This document shows positions 17,321-26,519 of a stretch of DNA of 46,558 nt, in pieces. This DNA comes from Ilumatobacteraceae bacterium. GTDB lineage: Bacteria; Actinomycetota; Acidimicrobiia; Acidimicrobiales; Ilumatobacteraceae. The notes below the pieces were generated by a model that saw nothing but the letters and a program-made list of their open reading frames with translations, was not told the origin of the DNA and searched no databases. The position numbers and the translations under genes were made by a program. Numbering within the stretch: the stretch's first letter is position 1; each line of letters starts with the position of its first letter. The stretch spans positions 1-46,558 of the forward strand of contig JALHOG010000041.1 in the NCBI GenBank assembly GCA_022843125.1. Direction: 5' to 3'.

Positions 17321-18292
17321 TCACAGGACTTCGCTGAAGGTGGTGCAGCGCTGCGGGTCGCCGGTCTGGTAACCCCGCTGGAACCACTGCACACGCTGAG
17401 CCGACGAGCCGTGCGTCCACGACTCCGGATCGACACGTCCCTGCGTCTTCTGCTGGATGCGGTCGTCACCGACGGCGGCCGCGGCGTTGAGCGCCTCCTC
17501 GATCTCCTCAGTGTTGTCGAGCAGGCTGCGGTCGGCCGCGTCGCGGACCCACGCCCCGGCCAGGCAGTCGGCCTGCAGCTCGAGCGCGACGGAGTACTGG
17601 TTGGCGCGCGCCGGGTCGCTCTGCTGGGCGCGCCGCATCTGCTCGTTGATGCCGAGCACGTTCTGCACGTGGTGGCCGTACTCGTGGGCGACGATGTACT
17701 GCGCGGCGAGGTCGCCGGTGGCGCCGAAGTTCTGCTGGAGCACCTGGAGGAACTCGAGGTCGAAGTACACCTTGCTGTCGAGCGGGCAATAGAACGGACC
17801 GACCTCGGACGACGCCTGCCCGCAGCCGGTGCTGACCGGCCCCGAGAAGAACACGGTGTTGGCCTCGACGTAGTCGGTCCCGAACGAGAGCGGCAACTGG
17901 TCGATCCAGTACTCGGAGACGTCGTTCACCGCGCCGCACACCACGAGCTCGATCTCCGTGGAACAGCTCTCGGTGCCGCTCGCGGTGGCACCGTCGACCT
18001 GGTCACTCGCCGGGGCGACCTGCGCGCTGCCCGGCAGCCCGCCGCCCATCAACTTGGGCAGGATGAACACCGCTGCGAGGACGAGCAGCATCATCATCCC
18101 GCCGCCGCCCTTGGCGAGACCCCCCAGCCCGCCTGGGATCGGCAAGCCCCCGCCCCCGCCGCCACCACCTGAACCGCCGAGCCCGCCCTTGAGCAGATCC
18201 TCGAGGCCCATCCCGCCGCCCGATCGGCCGCCGCCACCCTGGCCACGGCGGTCTTCGATGCGGCTCGCGTTTCGCGAACGGATCTTCGTCAT
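17321..18292 (-). CDS. Neutral zinc metallopeptidase, YpfJ family
   Basis: 323 aa. The N-terminus is basic, then Gly-rich (about 20-65), then one membrane helix (MMMLLVLAAVFILPKLM). The extracytoplasmic domain has the zinc motif HEYGHH and a downstream E in LELQADCLAGAW, as in PF04228. Further family marks are VFFSGPVSTGCG, FYCPLDSKVYFD and RVQWFQRGYQTGD at the end. Substrate unknown. CAGACT seven nt before the ATG (minus strand) may be a -10. It ends 1 bp after the convergent membrane-protein gene. Confidence 0.92.
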   Translation of the reverse strand: MTKIRSRNASRIEDRRGQGGGGRSGGGMGLEDLLKGGLGGSGGGGGGGGLPIPGGLGGLAKGGGGMMMLLVLAAVFILPKLMGGGLPGSAQVAPASDQVDGATASGTESCSTEIELVVCGAVNDVSEYWIDQLPLSFGTDYVEANTVFFSGPVSTGCGQASSEVGPFYCPLDSKVYFDLEFLQVLQQNFGATGDLAAQYIVAHEYGHHVQNVLGINEQMRRAQQSDPARANQYSVALELQADCLAGAWVRDAADRSLLDNTEEIEEALNAAAAVGDDRIQQKTQGRVDPESWTHGSSAQRVQWFQRGYQTGDPQRCTTFSEVL

Positions 18293-18353
18293 GGGCGAGA
18301 GTCTGGCAGAGCGGGACCTGTCGCGACGCGCTCGCCCGACACGCAGCTCGCAA

Positions 18354-19289
18354 TCATTGGCGGGAGCGACGCAACCCGCGGATGGCCACGGCGCCGGCCC
18401 CGATCATCGCGCCACGGTCGCCCAACCGGACGGGGGTGATCCGCGCCGCGGTGCCCTGACCCACGCGGGCGACGGCGTCGATCTCCTCCTGGGCGGCGTT
18501 GAAGAACGTCGCGGCGAACCCGAGCGCCACCCCGCCGCCCACGACGACGAGATCGAGGTCGAGGGCCGTGCACACCATGCCCGCGGCGCGACCGACGAGG
18601 CGACCGGTGCGGCGCATGATGTCGTAGGTCGGCTCGGTGAGGGGCCGGCCGGTGATCGTCTCGACCGCCAAGCCCGACGCCTCGGCCTCGAGGCAGCCCC
18701 GGGCCCCGCAACCGCAGCGCCGCCCGCCGGGTTCGACGATCACGTGGCCGATGTGTCCGGCGTTGCCGGTGGCGCCGTCGAGCAGGTCGCCGTCGATGAC
18801 GAGGCCGCCGCCGATCCCCATCGACACGACGATCGTGCAGAAACTCGTCGCCCCCCTGGCGGCACCGAGCCAGCCCTCGGACAGCGCCATCGCCTTGGCG
18901 TCCAGGTCGCCGTACACCGGCAGGCCGGTCAGCTCGCGGAGATGCTCACGGAGCGTGAACCGGCGCCAGGACGGTACCCCTGGTGGTGAGACGGTCTCAC
19001 AGTTGCGCTCGATCGGACCGGGGCAGCTGACGCCGATCGCCCGGACCCGCACGCCGTGCTGGTCACGCGCCCGGTCGAGCTGTTCGAGCACGATGCGCGC
19101 CAGAGCGGCGAAGTGCGACTGCGGCCCGACGTCGGTCTCGATGTCGACTCGTGACCGATCGAGGAGGTCGCCACGGAACGTGACGAGGCCTGCCTCGAAC
19201 TCGGTGCCTGCGATGTCGATCGCCAGGATCACGTCCCGGCGCGCGTCACGCGCTGATGACCCGAGCGGGGACGTTGGCGAGTCGGGCAT
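18354..19289 (-). CDS. ROK family sugar kinase
   Basis: 311 aa. LAIDIAGTEFEAGLV is the phosphate-1 motif, IGVSCPGPI and DLDAKAMALSEGWLGAARG the sugar-site part, SMGIGGGLVIDG phosphate-2, and GHIGHVIVEPGGRRCGCG...GCLEAEAS the ROK zinc/sugar signature (Cys-x-Cys-Gly-x2-Gly-Cys-x-Glu). The absence of an N-terminal HTH means kinase rather than ROK repressor. A glucokinase-like role is most likely, but the sugar is not decided. TAGCGT nine nt upstream of the ATG on the minus strand looks like the -10 box. Confidence 0.9.
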   Translation of the reverse strand: MPDSPTSPLGSSARDARRDVILAIDIAGTEFEAGLVTFRGDLLDRSRVDIETDVGPQSHFAALARIVLEQLDRARDQHGVRVRAIGVSCPGPIERNCETVSPPGVPSWRRFTLREHLRELTGLPVYGDLDAKAMALSEGWLGAARGATSFCTIVVSMGIGGGLVIDGDLLDGATGNAGHIGHVIVEPGGRRCGCGARGCLEAEASGLAVETITGRPLTEPTYDIMRRTGRLVGRAAGMVCTALDLDLVVVGGGVALGFAATFFNAAQEEIDAVARVGQGTAARITPVRLGDRGAMIGAGAVAIRGLRRSRQ

Positions 19290-19493
19290 GTGCCGCTGAC
19301 GCTAGTGGTCGAACCCACGACTCCACCTGCCTGACCTGCGGCTGCGCCCCGACGTGACCGGTCGGGCACGTCACCCGGAACCTCGGGCGTTCACCTTGCC
19401 GTCAACTTCGGGTCGTTCGCGACCGATAGGGTCCTGAGCCGCCAGGGTCGATCGGTGTCACGCACGTGCGCCGTCGGCCTCGCGGGTAACACC

Positions 19494-21284
19494 ATGTCCC
19501 GACGCGCCCACCTCCCCAACGCCGCCCGCGCCGCCGTGCTCGTGGCCGTGCTCGCCACGAGCGTGCTGACCGGCACCCCGGCGCGCGCCGGCACCGAAGC
19601 CGCACCCCCGTCGTCACCCCCCGCCACGCCGGCGCCGACCACACCCACGACACCGGGTCCGACGACCACGACGATCGTGTCCCCGACCACGACGGTCCCG
19701 ACGACGTCACCCACCACGCCCGGCCCCACATCGACCGCCGTCCCCACGACCACCGCCGCGCCGGACACCGTGCCGCCGACGACGGTCGAGTGCGTGCCGG
19801 TCACCACGACGACCACCACCACGACGCTGCCCGGCACCACGACCACCACGACCACCACGACGACCACGACGCTGCCCGGCACCACGACCACCACGACGAC
19901 CACGCTGCCGCCGCCCCCGTGCCCCACCACGACCGTCGCCCAACCCGTCGTCGAGCCGGAACCGATCCCCGACCCGGCCGCTCCGCAGCTCGGCATCCCG
20001 ATCCCCAAGGACATCAGCGACATCCTGCTGACGATCCGCCTCGTCGAATCGGGCAACAACTACACGATCGGCAAGAACCGGGGTGGCGCGTCGGGCGCCT
20101 ACCAGTACATCGACTCGACCTGGGGCAACTTCAAGGGCTACCCGAGCGCCTACCTCGCGCCGGCCGCCGTGCAGGATGAGCGTGCGCTCGCCCACGTCAA
20201 CGCCATCCTCTGGCAGTGGAAGGGCGACGTGTCGATGGTGCCAGTCATCTGGTACTACCCGCGTGCCGCCCGTGAGCCGGCGCTGATGGACCTCGTGCCC
20301 ATGCCGCAGGCCGGGAACCGCCTGACAGTGCGCGAGTACCAGCGCCGTTGGCTCGACATGCTCGAGTACGTCACGGGTGCCCCGATCGAGTTCCGCCTCG
20401 GCCTGCTGCCACCGGAGCTCCGCTTCCTGTCGGGCATCCCGCCCGAGGTGACGCCGATCGGCGAGACGCTGCTCGACGTCGCGTACCCGGTGCTCGGCCG
20501 CTCGTTCGTGGCGCCGCCACCCGTGTGCGACGGCGAACAGTGTGAGGACGGCGCCGACGCAGTGATCTTCGGCATCAAGCTCCAGCCGATCATGGCGGCA
20601 ACCGATGGTGTCGTGACCGCTGTCGAGGAAGACGATCCGGTGACGGGTGAGATCTCGGTCACGATCTCCGACTCGATCGGCCGCACCTACACCTACCGGG
20701 GTTTCAACGACGACAACCCGCGTACCGACGACGGTGCGGCTCCCCGCCACCTGCGCCTCACCTCGCTCGCCCAGGTCGGCACCGCCGTGCGCGCCGGGCA
20801 GATCATCGGGTTCATGGGCGACACCGATCCGATGCCCTCCAACGAGCACCGCGGCATCAGCGACGGCGAACCGGTGTGGCCGCACCTGCGGCTCACGATC
20901 CGCGAACCCGACGGCACCCGGGTCGATGCCGACGTCCTGGTCACCAGCGCGCAGACGCGGCGCTCCTGCCACGTCGCCCTCGGGCCGTGGTCGGTGCCGG
21001 CCGATCCGGCGCTCGCCGACGCCGACATCGACGACGTCGAGGTCGACGCGATCCTCGACGGCTCGTTCACGATCCACGGCGACGGCACCGTCACCGCCGT
21101 CGGCCGGTCAGCGCTGATCGTGCCGCCGCAGAGCTGCCAGTGGGCGCCCGACAAGCCGTTCGGCCCCGACGCCGCCGGGTCGACCACCCCCAAGTGGGTG
21201 GGCACCGTCGAGGTGCCCGCTCGCTACTGGGTGACCGGTTCGCTCAGCGGTGAACCCCGCATCCCGATCATCGTCGGTGTCTGA
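19494..21284 (+). CDS. Secreted transglycosylase-like protein with degenerate M23/LytM-like domain
   Basis: About 596 aa from the ATG that gives a proper signal peptide (MSRRAHL, hydrophobic core, cleavage after TPARA). Residues about 35-160 are a Thr/Pro stalk. A lysozyme-like domain follows (ILLTIRLVESGNNY with the candidate catalytic Glu, SGAYQYIDSTWGNFKGYP). The C-terminal half has the LytM frame (PIMAATDGVVTAV, YTYRGF, VGTAVRAGQIIGFMGDTD) but ends in WPHLRL where active enzymes have HxH, and the N-terminal zinc His is not seen, so this part is probably non-catalytic. It likely acts at the cell wall. A GTG at 19455 in frame is rejected because it would bury the signal peptide. Confidence 0.8.
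   Translation: MSRRAHLPNAARAAVLVAVLATSVLTGTPARAGTEAAPPSSPPATPAPTTPTTPGPTTTTIVSPTTTVPTTSPTTPGPTSTAVPTTTAAPDTVPPTTVECVPVTTTTTTTTLPGTTTTTTTTTTTTLPGTTTTTTTTLPPPPCPTTTVAQPVVEPEPIPDPAAPQLGIPIPKDISDILLTIRLVESGNNYTIGKNRGGASGAYQYIDSTWGNFKGYPSAYLAPAAVQDERALAHVNAILWQWKGDVSMVPVIWYYPRAAREPALMDLVPMPQAGNRLTVREYQRRWLDMLEYVTGAPIEFRLGLLPPELRFLSGIPPEVTPIGETLLDVAYPVLGRSFVAPPPVCDGEQCEDGADAVIFGIKLQPIMAATDGVVTAVEEDDPVTGEISVTISDSIGRTYTYRGFNDDNPRTDDGAAPRHLRLTSLAQVGTAVRAGQIIGFMGDTDPMPSNEHRGISDGEPVWPHLRLTIREPDGTRVDADVLVTSAQTRRSCHVALGPWSVPADPALADADIDDVEVDAILDGSFTIHGDGTVTAVGRSALIVPPQSCQWAPDKPFGPDAAGSTTPKWVGTVEVPARYWVTGSLSGEPRIPIIVGV
19801..19910. repeat. ACGACC/ACCACG simple repeat encoding a Thr stalk
   Basis: Thr codons only, interrupted twice by LPG; the block around ACGCTGCCCGGCACCACGAC recurs at a 45-bp spacing (19821 and 19866). 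Same kind of tract as at 336-417 in the HD-GYP gene. Confidence 0.8.
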
Positions 21285-21314
21285 GCCGGCGGGTCAGTCG
21301 GCGTGTGAGCCGGG

Positions 21315-22286
21315 TCAGTCGGCGACGCGACGGGCGTCTTCGACCAGGTTGATCTGGTAGAGCACCTCGTCGAGCGCGTCGGCCGCGGTGATCGCGCTGA
21401 ATCGCTGCGGATGTTCGGGCGTGCAGCAGCTCGGAACCGGCGACAGCACGGTCCACGGGCGCGGGTGGCAGAACTGCACGACGCTGTGCCGCTCACCTTC
21501 GTAGCCCGGCGCGGCGACCACGCGGTGCCAGCCGATCGGGATCGTCCCGTTGGTCAGCCGTTCGAGCATGATCCCGGTGTTGATGATCACCTGGCCGTCG
21601 GGCGGCGCGGCGTCGACCCACCGGTCGCCGATGCGCACCTGCAACCCCGGAGCCGTCGCCCGTGGCAACGCGGTGATGAGATTGATGTCGCCGTGCGCCC
21701 CGGCCCACACGTGCCCGGCGTCGCCGACCTCGTTCATCGGTGGATACCGGATCGCACGCGTCAGGGTCGGGCCGTCGAGCACCATGTCGTCGAAGAACGA
21801 CTCGTGGCAGCCGATGCCCTCGGCGATGACCCGCAGGAAGCGCCGCTGCAGATCGGCGATCGCCTCGTGGAACCGGTACAGCACGTCGGTGATCCCCGGC
21901 ACGGCCTCCTCGGGCAGCAGCTGGTCGGGGTAGGCGACCGGGAACCGGCGCCGGAGTGGATGGCCCACCGGGATCGGCGCCGCCCAGTTCAGCATCTCCT
22001 TCCAGTCGGGCAGATCGCTCGATGCGGCGGTCTCGACGAGCACGCCGGTGTACCCGGTCTGGCCGTGGGCATCGGGCACCGTGAACCGCTGCTTGGTCTC
22101 GGCGGGGAGCGCGAAGAACTCCCGGAGCATGCCGTAGGCCGTGTCGAGCAGGTCGTCGGAGAGGTCGTGGCCGGTGTACACGAAACCGGTGGCGAGGCTG
22201 CGCGCCACGCCGTCGACCACGGCCCGCCGGGCTGCACCGGTCGACCGCTCGAATGCCAACAGATCGACGTCGAGGATCTCGCTCAC
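21315..22286 (-). CDS. 2-oxoglutarate/Fe(II) dioxygenase, isopenicillin N synthase-like
   Basis: 323 aa from the GTG at 22286. N-terminal DIOX_N part (ARSLATGFVYTGHDL, FFALPAETKQRF), then the double-stranded beta-helix: H198-x-D200 in GAHGDINLIT, distal H254 in GWHRVVA, and the 2-oxoglutarate-binding R266-x-S268. VIINTGIMLERLTNG is the usual conserved strand. Substrate unknown; no beta-lactam genes are nearby. A TAGCGT -10 seven nt before the GTG fixes the start. The frame stays open far upstream, which is chance reading inside the next gene. Confidence 0.9.
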   Translation of the reverse strand: MSEILDVDLLAFERSTGAARRAVVDGVARSLATGFVYTGHDLSDDLLDTAYGMLREFFALPAETKQRFTVPDAHGQTGYTGVLVETAASSDLPDWKEMLNWAAPIPVGHPLRRRFPVAYPDQLLPEEAVPGITDVLYRFHEAIADLQRRFLRVIAEGIGCHESFFDDMVLDGPTLTRAIRYPPMNEVGDAGHVWAGAHGDINLITALPRATAPGLQVRIGDRWVDAAPPDGQVIINTGIMLERLTNGTIPIGWHRVVAAPGYEGERHSVVQFCHPRPWTVLSPVPSCCTPEHPQRFSAITAADALDEVLYQINLVEDARRVAD

Positions 22287-22293
22287 GTGCGAG

Positions 22294-22299
22294 ACGCTA
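22294..22299 (-). promoter_or_regulatory. -10 box TAGCGT, leaderless start of the dioxygenase gene
   Basis: On the minus strand TAGCGT is followed by seven nt and the GTG at 22286. It overlaps nothing coding, since the neighbour ends at 22315. Confidence 0.55.
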
Positions 22300-22314
22300 A
22301 CGACATGCGCGGCA

Positions 22315-23322
22315 TCATCGAGTCGCGAGATCGGGGACGCCGCCGGGCGTGAACACCGCCGGCATGCCACCCGTGTGGATGAACACCACGTCGCTGCCGG
22401 CCGGCCACCGGCCCCGCTCGGCGTTGCCGACGAGGCCGGCGAACCCCTTGCCGCTGTAGACGCGGTCGAGCACCCAGCCACCGTGACGCGCCGCCCAGCG
22501 GATCGCCGCGTCGCCGGCTGCGGTGGGGACCGCGTAGTCGTCACCCATCCAGTTGGGATCGATGTGGACGTCGCCCCGCTCGACCAGCGCAGGGTCGCCA
22601 CCCGCCAACTCGACCGCCTCGCGAGCGAGGGCGTGCACGTCGGGCATGCCGAGGTTGACGCCCTTGGCGACCCCGATCGCGAGCACCTCGGGGGCCGCGC
22701 GGTCGCCCGTACGCCACATCGCCCGGCCGGCGACGAGACCGGCGTGCGTGCCGCCACTCGACGAGGTGAAGACGACCGCCGCCGGCCGGATGCCCGCCGC
22801 CTCGCACTGGTCCATCAGCTCGAAGAACGCGGCCGCGTATCCGATCGCACCGACCGCGGTCGAGCCGCCGATCGGGATCGGGTACGGCTGGGCGCCCGCT
22901 TCGGTCAACTCGTCGGTGAGTGCCTCGCGTGCGATCTCGAGCTCACCCCAGTGGCTCTCGCCGGCACCCGTGTGGTGGAGTTGGGCACCGAACATCGCCG
23001 ACAGCAGCTGGTTACCGGTCAGCGTCGCCGGGCGATCGCCGGCCAACACGAGGTGCACCTCGAGGCCGAGCACGGCGCCGGCCGCAGCGGTCATCCGGCA
23101 GTGGTTCGACTGTCCGGCACCGACCGTCACGAGCGATCGCGCACCGGCGGCGATCGCCGCACCGCACAGATACTCGAGCTTGCGCGCCTTGTTACCGCCC
23201 ATGCCCAACCCGGTGAGGTCGTCGCGCTTCACCCAGAGCCGGGTCCCACCGGGGAGTTCGGGGCCGCGTTCGAGCGGCGTTGGCAGCGTCGCGAGCCGCG
23301 CTCGCGGCAGGTGTCCGAACAC
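22315..23322 (-). CDS. D-cysteine desulfhydrase / ACC deaminase family PLP enzyme
   Basis: 335 aa, full length. KRDDLTGLGMGGNKARKLEYL carries the PLP lysine, GAGQSNHCRMTAAAG the Ser/Asn-His cofactor loop, and TSSSGGTHAGLVAG the phosphate-binding loop. The family holds D-cysteine desulfhydrases, ACC deaminases and related D-amino-acid lyases; D-cysteine desulfhydrase is the commonest correct name, but the substrate cannot be proven from motifs. The GTG start is placed by TACGAT six nt upstream on the minus strand. Confidence 0.88.
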   Translation of the reverse strand: MFGHLPRARLATLPTPLERGPELPGGTRLWVKRDDLTGLGMGGNKARKLEYLCGAAIAAGARSLVTVGAGQSNHCRMTAAAGAVLGLEVHLVLAGDRPATLTGNQLLSAMFGAQLHHTGAGESHWGELEIAREALTDELTEAGAQPYPIPIGGSTAVGAIGYAAAFFELMDQCEAAGIRPAAVVFTSSSGGTHAGLVAGRAMWRTGDRAAPEVLAIGVAKGVNLGMPDVHALAREAVELAGGDPALVERGDVHIDPNWMGDDYAVPTAAGDAAIRWAARHGGWVLDRVYSGKGFAGLVGNAERGRWPAGSDVVFIHTGGMPAVFTPGGVPDLATR

Positions 23323-23328
23323 GCTCGC

Positions 23329-23334
23329 ATCGTA
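23329..23334 (-). promoter_or_regulatory. -10 box TACGAT for the desulfhydrase-like gene
   Basis: TACGAT on the minus strand, six nt, then GTG at 23322. It lies in the short divergent gap with ung, whose own -10 may be CACAAT at 23371-23376. Confidence 0.5.
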
Positions 23335-23384
23335 GGACGCGCCGCTCCACCGGACGTGTGCCGGTCGGGCACAATGTGCCGGAG

Positions 23385-24044
23385 ATGACGACGACCGACT
23401 GGAACCCGCTGTTGCGCGGGGAGTTCGACAAACCGTATTGGTCCGAGCTGCAGCGTTTCGTCGCGACCGAGCGCGAGCACCAGACCGTCTACCCGCCGCA
23501 CACCGACGTGTTCAACGCGCTCCACCTCACCACGTACGCGTCGACCAGGGTGATGATCCTCGGTCAGGACCCGTATCACGGCCCGGGGCAGGCGCACGGC
23601 CTCTGCTTCTCGGTCCGCGACGGTGTGGCCGTCCCGCCGTCGCTGGCCAACGTCCACAAGGAACTCGCGACCGACCTCGGCGTCTCGGCCCCCGGTCACG
23701 GCAATCTCGAGGCGTGGGCGCGCCAGGGCGTGCTCCTGCTCAACGCCACGCTCACGGTGCGCGCCGGCCAGGCCGGATCGCACCAGGGGAAGGGGTGGGA
23801 GACGTTCACCGACGCCGTCATCCGGACCGTGAGCGACAAACCCGACCACGTGGTGTTCATCCTGTGGGGCGGGTATGCCCGCAAGAAGAAGGCGTTGATC
23901 GACTCGGCACGCCACACCATCATCGAGTCGCCGCACCCGTCCCCCCTGTCCGCACACAACGGCTTCTTCGGGACCCGGCCGTTCAGCCGCACCAACACCG
24001 CTCTCGAAGCGCACGGCCAGACCACGATCGACTGGTCGCTGTGA
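23385..24044 (+). CDS. ung: Uracil-DNA glycosylase, family 1
   Basis: 219 aa. The water-activating motif is GQDPYHGPGQAHGLCFSV (D62), the uracil-specificity strand is VLLLNATLTV, and the DNA-intercalating loop is HPSPLSAHNGFFG. It excises uracil from DNA at the start of base-excision repair. The ATG at 23385 gives the normal length; codons further upstream in frame would add a basic extension not found in the family. The stop overlaps the GTG of the next gene (GTGA). Confidence 0.96.
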   Translation: MTTTDWNPLLRGEFDKPYWSELQRFVATEREHQTVYPPHTDVFNALHLTTYASTRVMILGQDPYHGPGQAHGLCFSVRDGVAVPPSLANVHKELATDLGVSAPGHGNLEAWARQGVLLLNATLTVRAGQAGSHQGKGWETFTDAVIRTVSDKPDHVVFILWGGYARKKKALIDSARHTIIESPHPSPLSAHNGFFGTRPFSRTNTALEAHGQTTIDWSL

Positions 24045-24940
24045 GCTGGACCGAGCATCCAAGGCTCGTGGCGTGGCGCGAGCGCTCGACGGCGATCGAC
24101 TTCCTGATCGAGACGATCGACGCGTACACGCGGCACCGAACCGGCCGCAACGCCTCGCTCCTCGCGTACATGGGGATCCTGACCGTGTTCCCGCTCCTCC
24201 TGGCAGCGACGACGGTGCTCGGCATCGTCCTCGAGGGCAACGCAGACCTGCAGGAGCGGATCATCGACTCGGCGCTCAGCCAGATCCCGATCGTCGGGTC
24301 ACAGCTCCAGGCGAACCAGGGGCAGCTGCCGTCCGATTGGTGGGCGCTCGCGATCGGGCTTGCGGGGGCGACGTGGGGTTCGCTGCGCGCCTTCGTGGCG
24401 ATGCAGACGGCACTCGACGACATCTGGGAGATCGAGACCGGTCGGGACAACTTCGTGTTCCAGCGGCTGCGTGCGTTCATCGGGATCGGCGTGATCTTCC
24501 TCGCCCAACTCGGTTCGGTGGTGCTGGCGTCGCTGGTGGGCCACGCCGGGCTGCCGCGCATCGGACAGTTCCTGCTCACGATCGGCGGGCTCGCGCTCAA
24601 CACGGTGATCGTCGCCGCGATGTACCGGTTCCTCACCTCGTATGACACCACGTGGCGTCTCGTGTGGCCCGGAGCCGTGGTCACCGGGGTGCTGTTCACG
24701 GTGCTGCAGCTCCTCGGTACGAACATCATGTCGCGCCAGTTCGACAACGCGAACGAGGTGTACGGCGCCTTCGGAGGCATCATCGCCCTCGCCGCGTGGA
24801 TCTCGCTGCACGGGCTGATCGCGCTCGTCGGCGCCGAGATCAACGCAACGCGTCAGCGCCGGGCGGCTCGCGCGCAACAGGAGCGAGACGAGGCGGCGAC
24901 GGTGGACGTCGGCGCCGAGCGGACGCCGGGCCTCGCCTGA
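24041..24940 (+). CDS. YihY/BrkB family membrane protein
   Basis: 299 aa from the GTG that overlaps the ung stop. About six membrane helices with family marks: NASLLAYMGILTVFPLLLA in the first helix, ALDDIWEIE(T)GR, and at the C-terminus VYGAFGGIIALAAWISLHGLIALVGAEINA. The cytoplasmic tail is charged. The family was once called ribonuclease BN in error; its real role (possibly transport or envelope integrity) is unsettled. Translational coupling to ung is a local arrangement. Confidence 0.9.
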   Translation: MSWTEHPRLVAWRERSTAIDFLIETIDAYTRHRTGRNASLLAYMGILTVFPLLLAATTVLGIVLEGNADLQERIIDSALSQIPIVGSQLQANQGQLPSDWWALAIGLAGATWGSLRAFVAMQTALDDIWEIETGRDNFVFQRLRAFIGIGVIFLAQLGSVVLASLVGHAGLPRIGQFLLTIGGLALNTVIVAAMYRFLTSYDTTWRLVWPGAVVTGVLFTVLQLLGTNIMSRQFDNANEVYGAFGGIIALAAWISLHGLIALVGAEINATRQRRAARAQQERDEAATVDVGAERTPGLA

Positions 24941-25034
24941 CCCGGCACCAGGGTCACCAGACCTCGAAGTCCGTGGTCGCCGTGGGTGAACGCGGCCTTC
25001 TTGTAGAGGATGGTCGAGTGCAACACTGACGCGC

Positions 25035-26411
25035 ATGGCATCAGGTGGCGGCGCGCCGCACGCATCGACAGGCGAACCGGACGACGGTCCGGTCATCCGC
25101 CTCATCAGGCCCCTGACCGACTTCATGCACAAGGAGGCGAGCGCGGGCATCTTCCTCGTGGTCGCGGCCGCGATCGCGATGGTGTGGGCGAACAGTCCGT
25201 GGTCCGACTCCTACCTCGAGGTGTGGAACACCGACGCAGCCCTCTCGATCGGCGGCCACGTTCTCGATCTCACGATCCGCGAGTGGATCAACGACCTCGC
25301 GATGGTGCTGTTCTTCTTCGTCGCCGGGCTCGAGATCAAGCGCGAGGTCACACAGGGCGAGCTGCGCGACCCCAAGCAGGCGGCACTGCCGATCGTCGCT
25401 GCGATCGGCGGGATGATCGTCCCCGCCACGATCTACGCGCTGCTCAACAGCGGTACCGACGGCTCCAAGGGCTGGGGTATCCCGATGGCGACCGACATCG
25501 CGATCGTGACCGGCATGGTGGCCCTGCTCGGCAAGCGGGTCCCGAGCTGGCTCAAGCTGTTCCTCCTGGCGCTCGCGATCGTCGACGACATCGGTGCGAT
25601 CATCGTGATCGCGATCTTCTACTCCGAAGGCGTATCCCTCACGTGGCTCGCCGTCGCCGTCGGCGCGCTCGGGGCCGCGGCGCTGATCCGCAACCACGTC
25701 GCGTGGATCGGCGCCTACCTGGCGTTGGGCGGCGTGTGCTGGTTCGCGATGCACGAAGCGCATGTCCACCCCACGCTGACCGGTGTGGCATTCGGCATGC
25801 TCGCGCCCGTCGTGCCGCGCAACTCGCGGACGCTGGTCGACGTCGACGAGCTCGAGCTCGAGTTCGGCCACCCCATCACCGTGAGCGACGCTCGCCGGCT
25901 GGCGGATCGGGCCCGCTCGAGCGTGTCGATCGTCGAATGGCTCGAGCACCGGCTCCACCCGTGGTCGGCATATCTCATCGTCCCTGCGTTCGCACTCGCG
26001 AATGCCGGCATCACGATCCCCGCCAGCGAGATCGGCGACGCGTTCAGCAGCCGGGTCACATGGGGGGTGATGCTCGGCCTCGTGGTCGGCAAGATGGTCG
26101 GCATCTCGGCCGCCACGATGCTCGCCGTCGCGCTCAAGATCGGCCGGCTCCCCGACGGCGTCACCACTCGCTACGTGTTCGGGGCGTCAGCTCTCGGCGG
26201 TATCGGCTTCACGGTGTCGTTGTTCGTGACCGAGCTGGCATTCGGGGAGGAGGCGCAGGGCACCGACGCGCGCCTCGGCGTCGTCGTCGCGTCGATCATC
26301 GCAGCGATCATCGGCACGATCATCTGCTATCCGGGCACGGTCGAGCCCGGCGCCGGCGCAGACGACGAGACCGTGCGAGCCACCCCGCACGACGTCACAT
26401 CCGCCGCCTGA
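25035..26411 (+). CDS. nhaA: Na+/H+ antiporter NhaA
   Basis: 458 aa, longer than the E. coli protein (388) by a charged N-terminal extension and a Thr/Glu tail. Conserved parts are FVAGLEIKREVTQGEL, MATDIAIVTG (D154) and AIVDDIGAI with the paired ion-binding aspartates D184-D185. It extrudes Na+ in exchange for protons and protects against salt and alkali. A stem-loop follows the stop. Confidence 0.95.
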   Translation: MASGGGAPHASTGEPDDGPVIRLIRPLTDFMHKEASAGIFLVVAAAIAMVWANSPWSDSYLEVWNTDAALSIGGHVLDLTIREWINDLAMVLFFFVAGLEIKREVTQGELRDPKQAALPIVAAIGGMIVPATIYALLNSGTDGSKGWGIPMATDIAIVTGMVALLGKRVPSWLKLFLLALAIVDDIGAIIVIAIFYSEGVSLTWLAVAVGALGAAALIRNHVAWIGAYLALGGVCWFAMHEAHVHPTLTGVAFGMLAPVVPRNSRTLVDVDELELEFGHPITVSDARRLADRARSSVSIVEWLEHRLHPWSAYLIVPAFALANAGITIPASEIGDAFSSRVTWGVMLGLVVGKMVGISAATMLAVALKIGRLPDGVTTRYVFGASALGGIGFTVSLFVTELAFGEEAQGTDARLGVVVASIIAAIIGTIICYPGTVEPGAGADDETVRATPHDVTSAA

Positions 26412-26420
26412 TCGCAGCGC

Positions 26421-26443
26421 GGGCACGTCGTGAGAGCGTGCCC
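26421..26443 (+). terminator. Possible stem-loop terminator after nhaA
   Basis: GGGCACG, nine-nt loop, CGTGCCC, ten nt after the nhaA stop, with no U-tract. Weak by classical rules, but isolated and correctly placed. Confidence 0.4.
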
Positions 26444-26519
26444 GGGCGGGCACGCCGCCAGCTGCACTATGGTCCCCTGCGCACGCCGCCGCCCCCACCG
26501 TCGTCGCTGCAGCCCCGTC

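Noticed and set aside
21315..22757. 480-codon version of the dioxygenase frame
   Set aside because: The upstream 157 codons read through the desulfhydrase gene out of phase; the -10 box and domain start fit GTG 22286.
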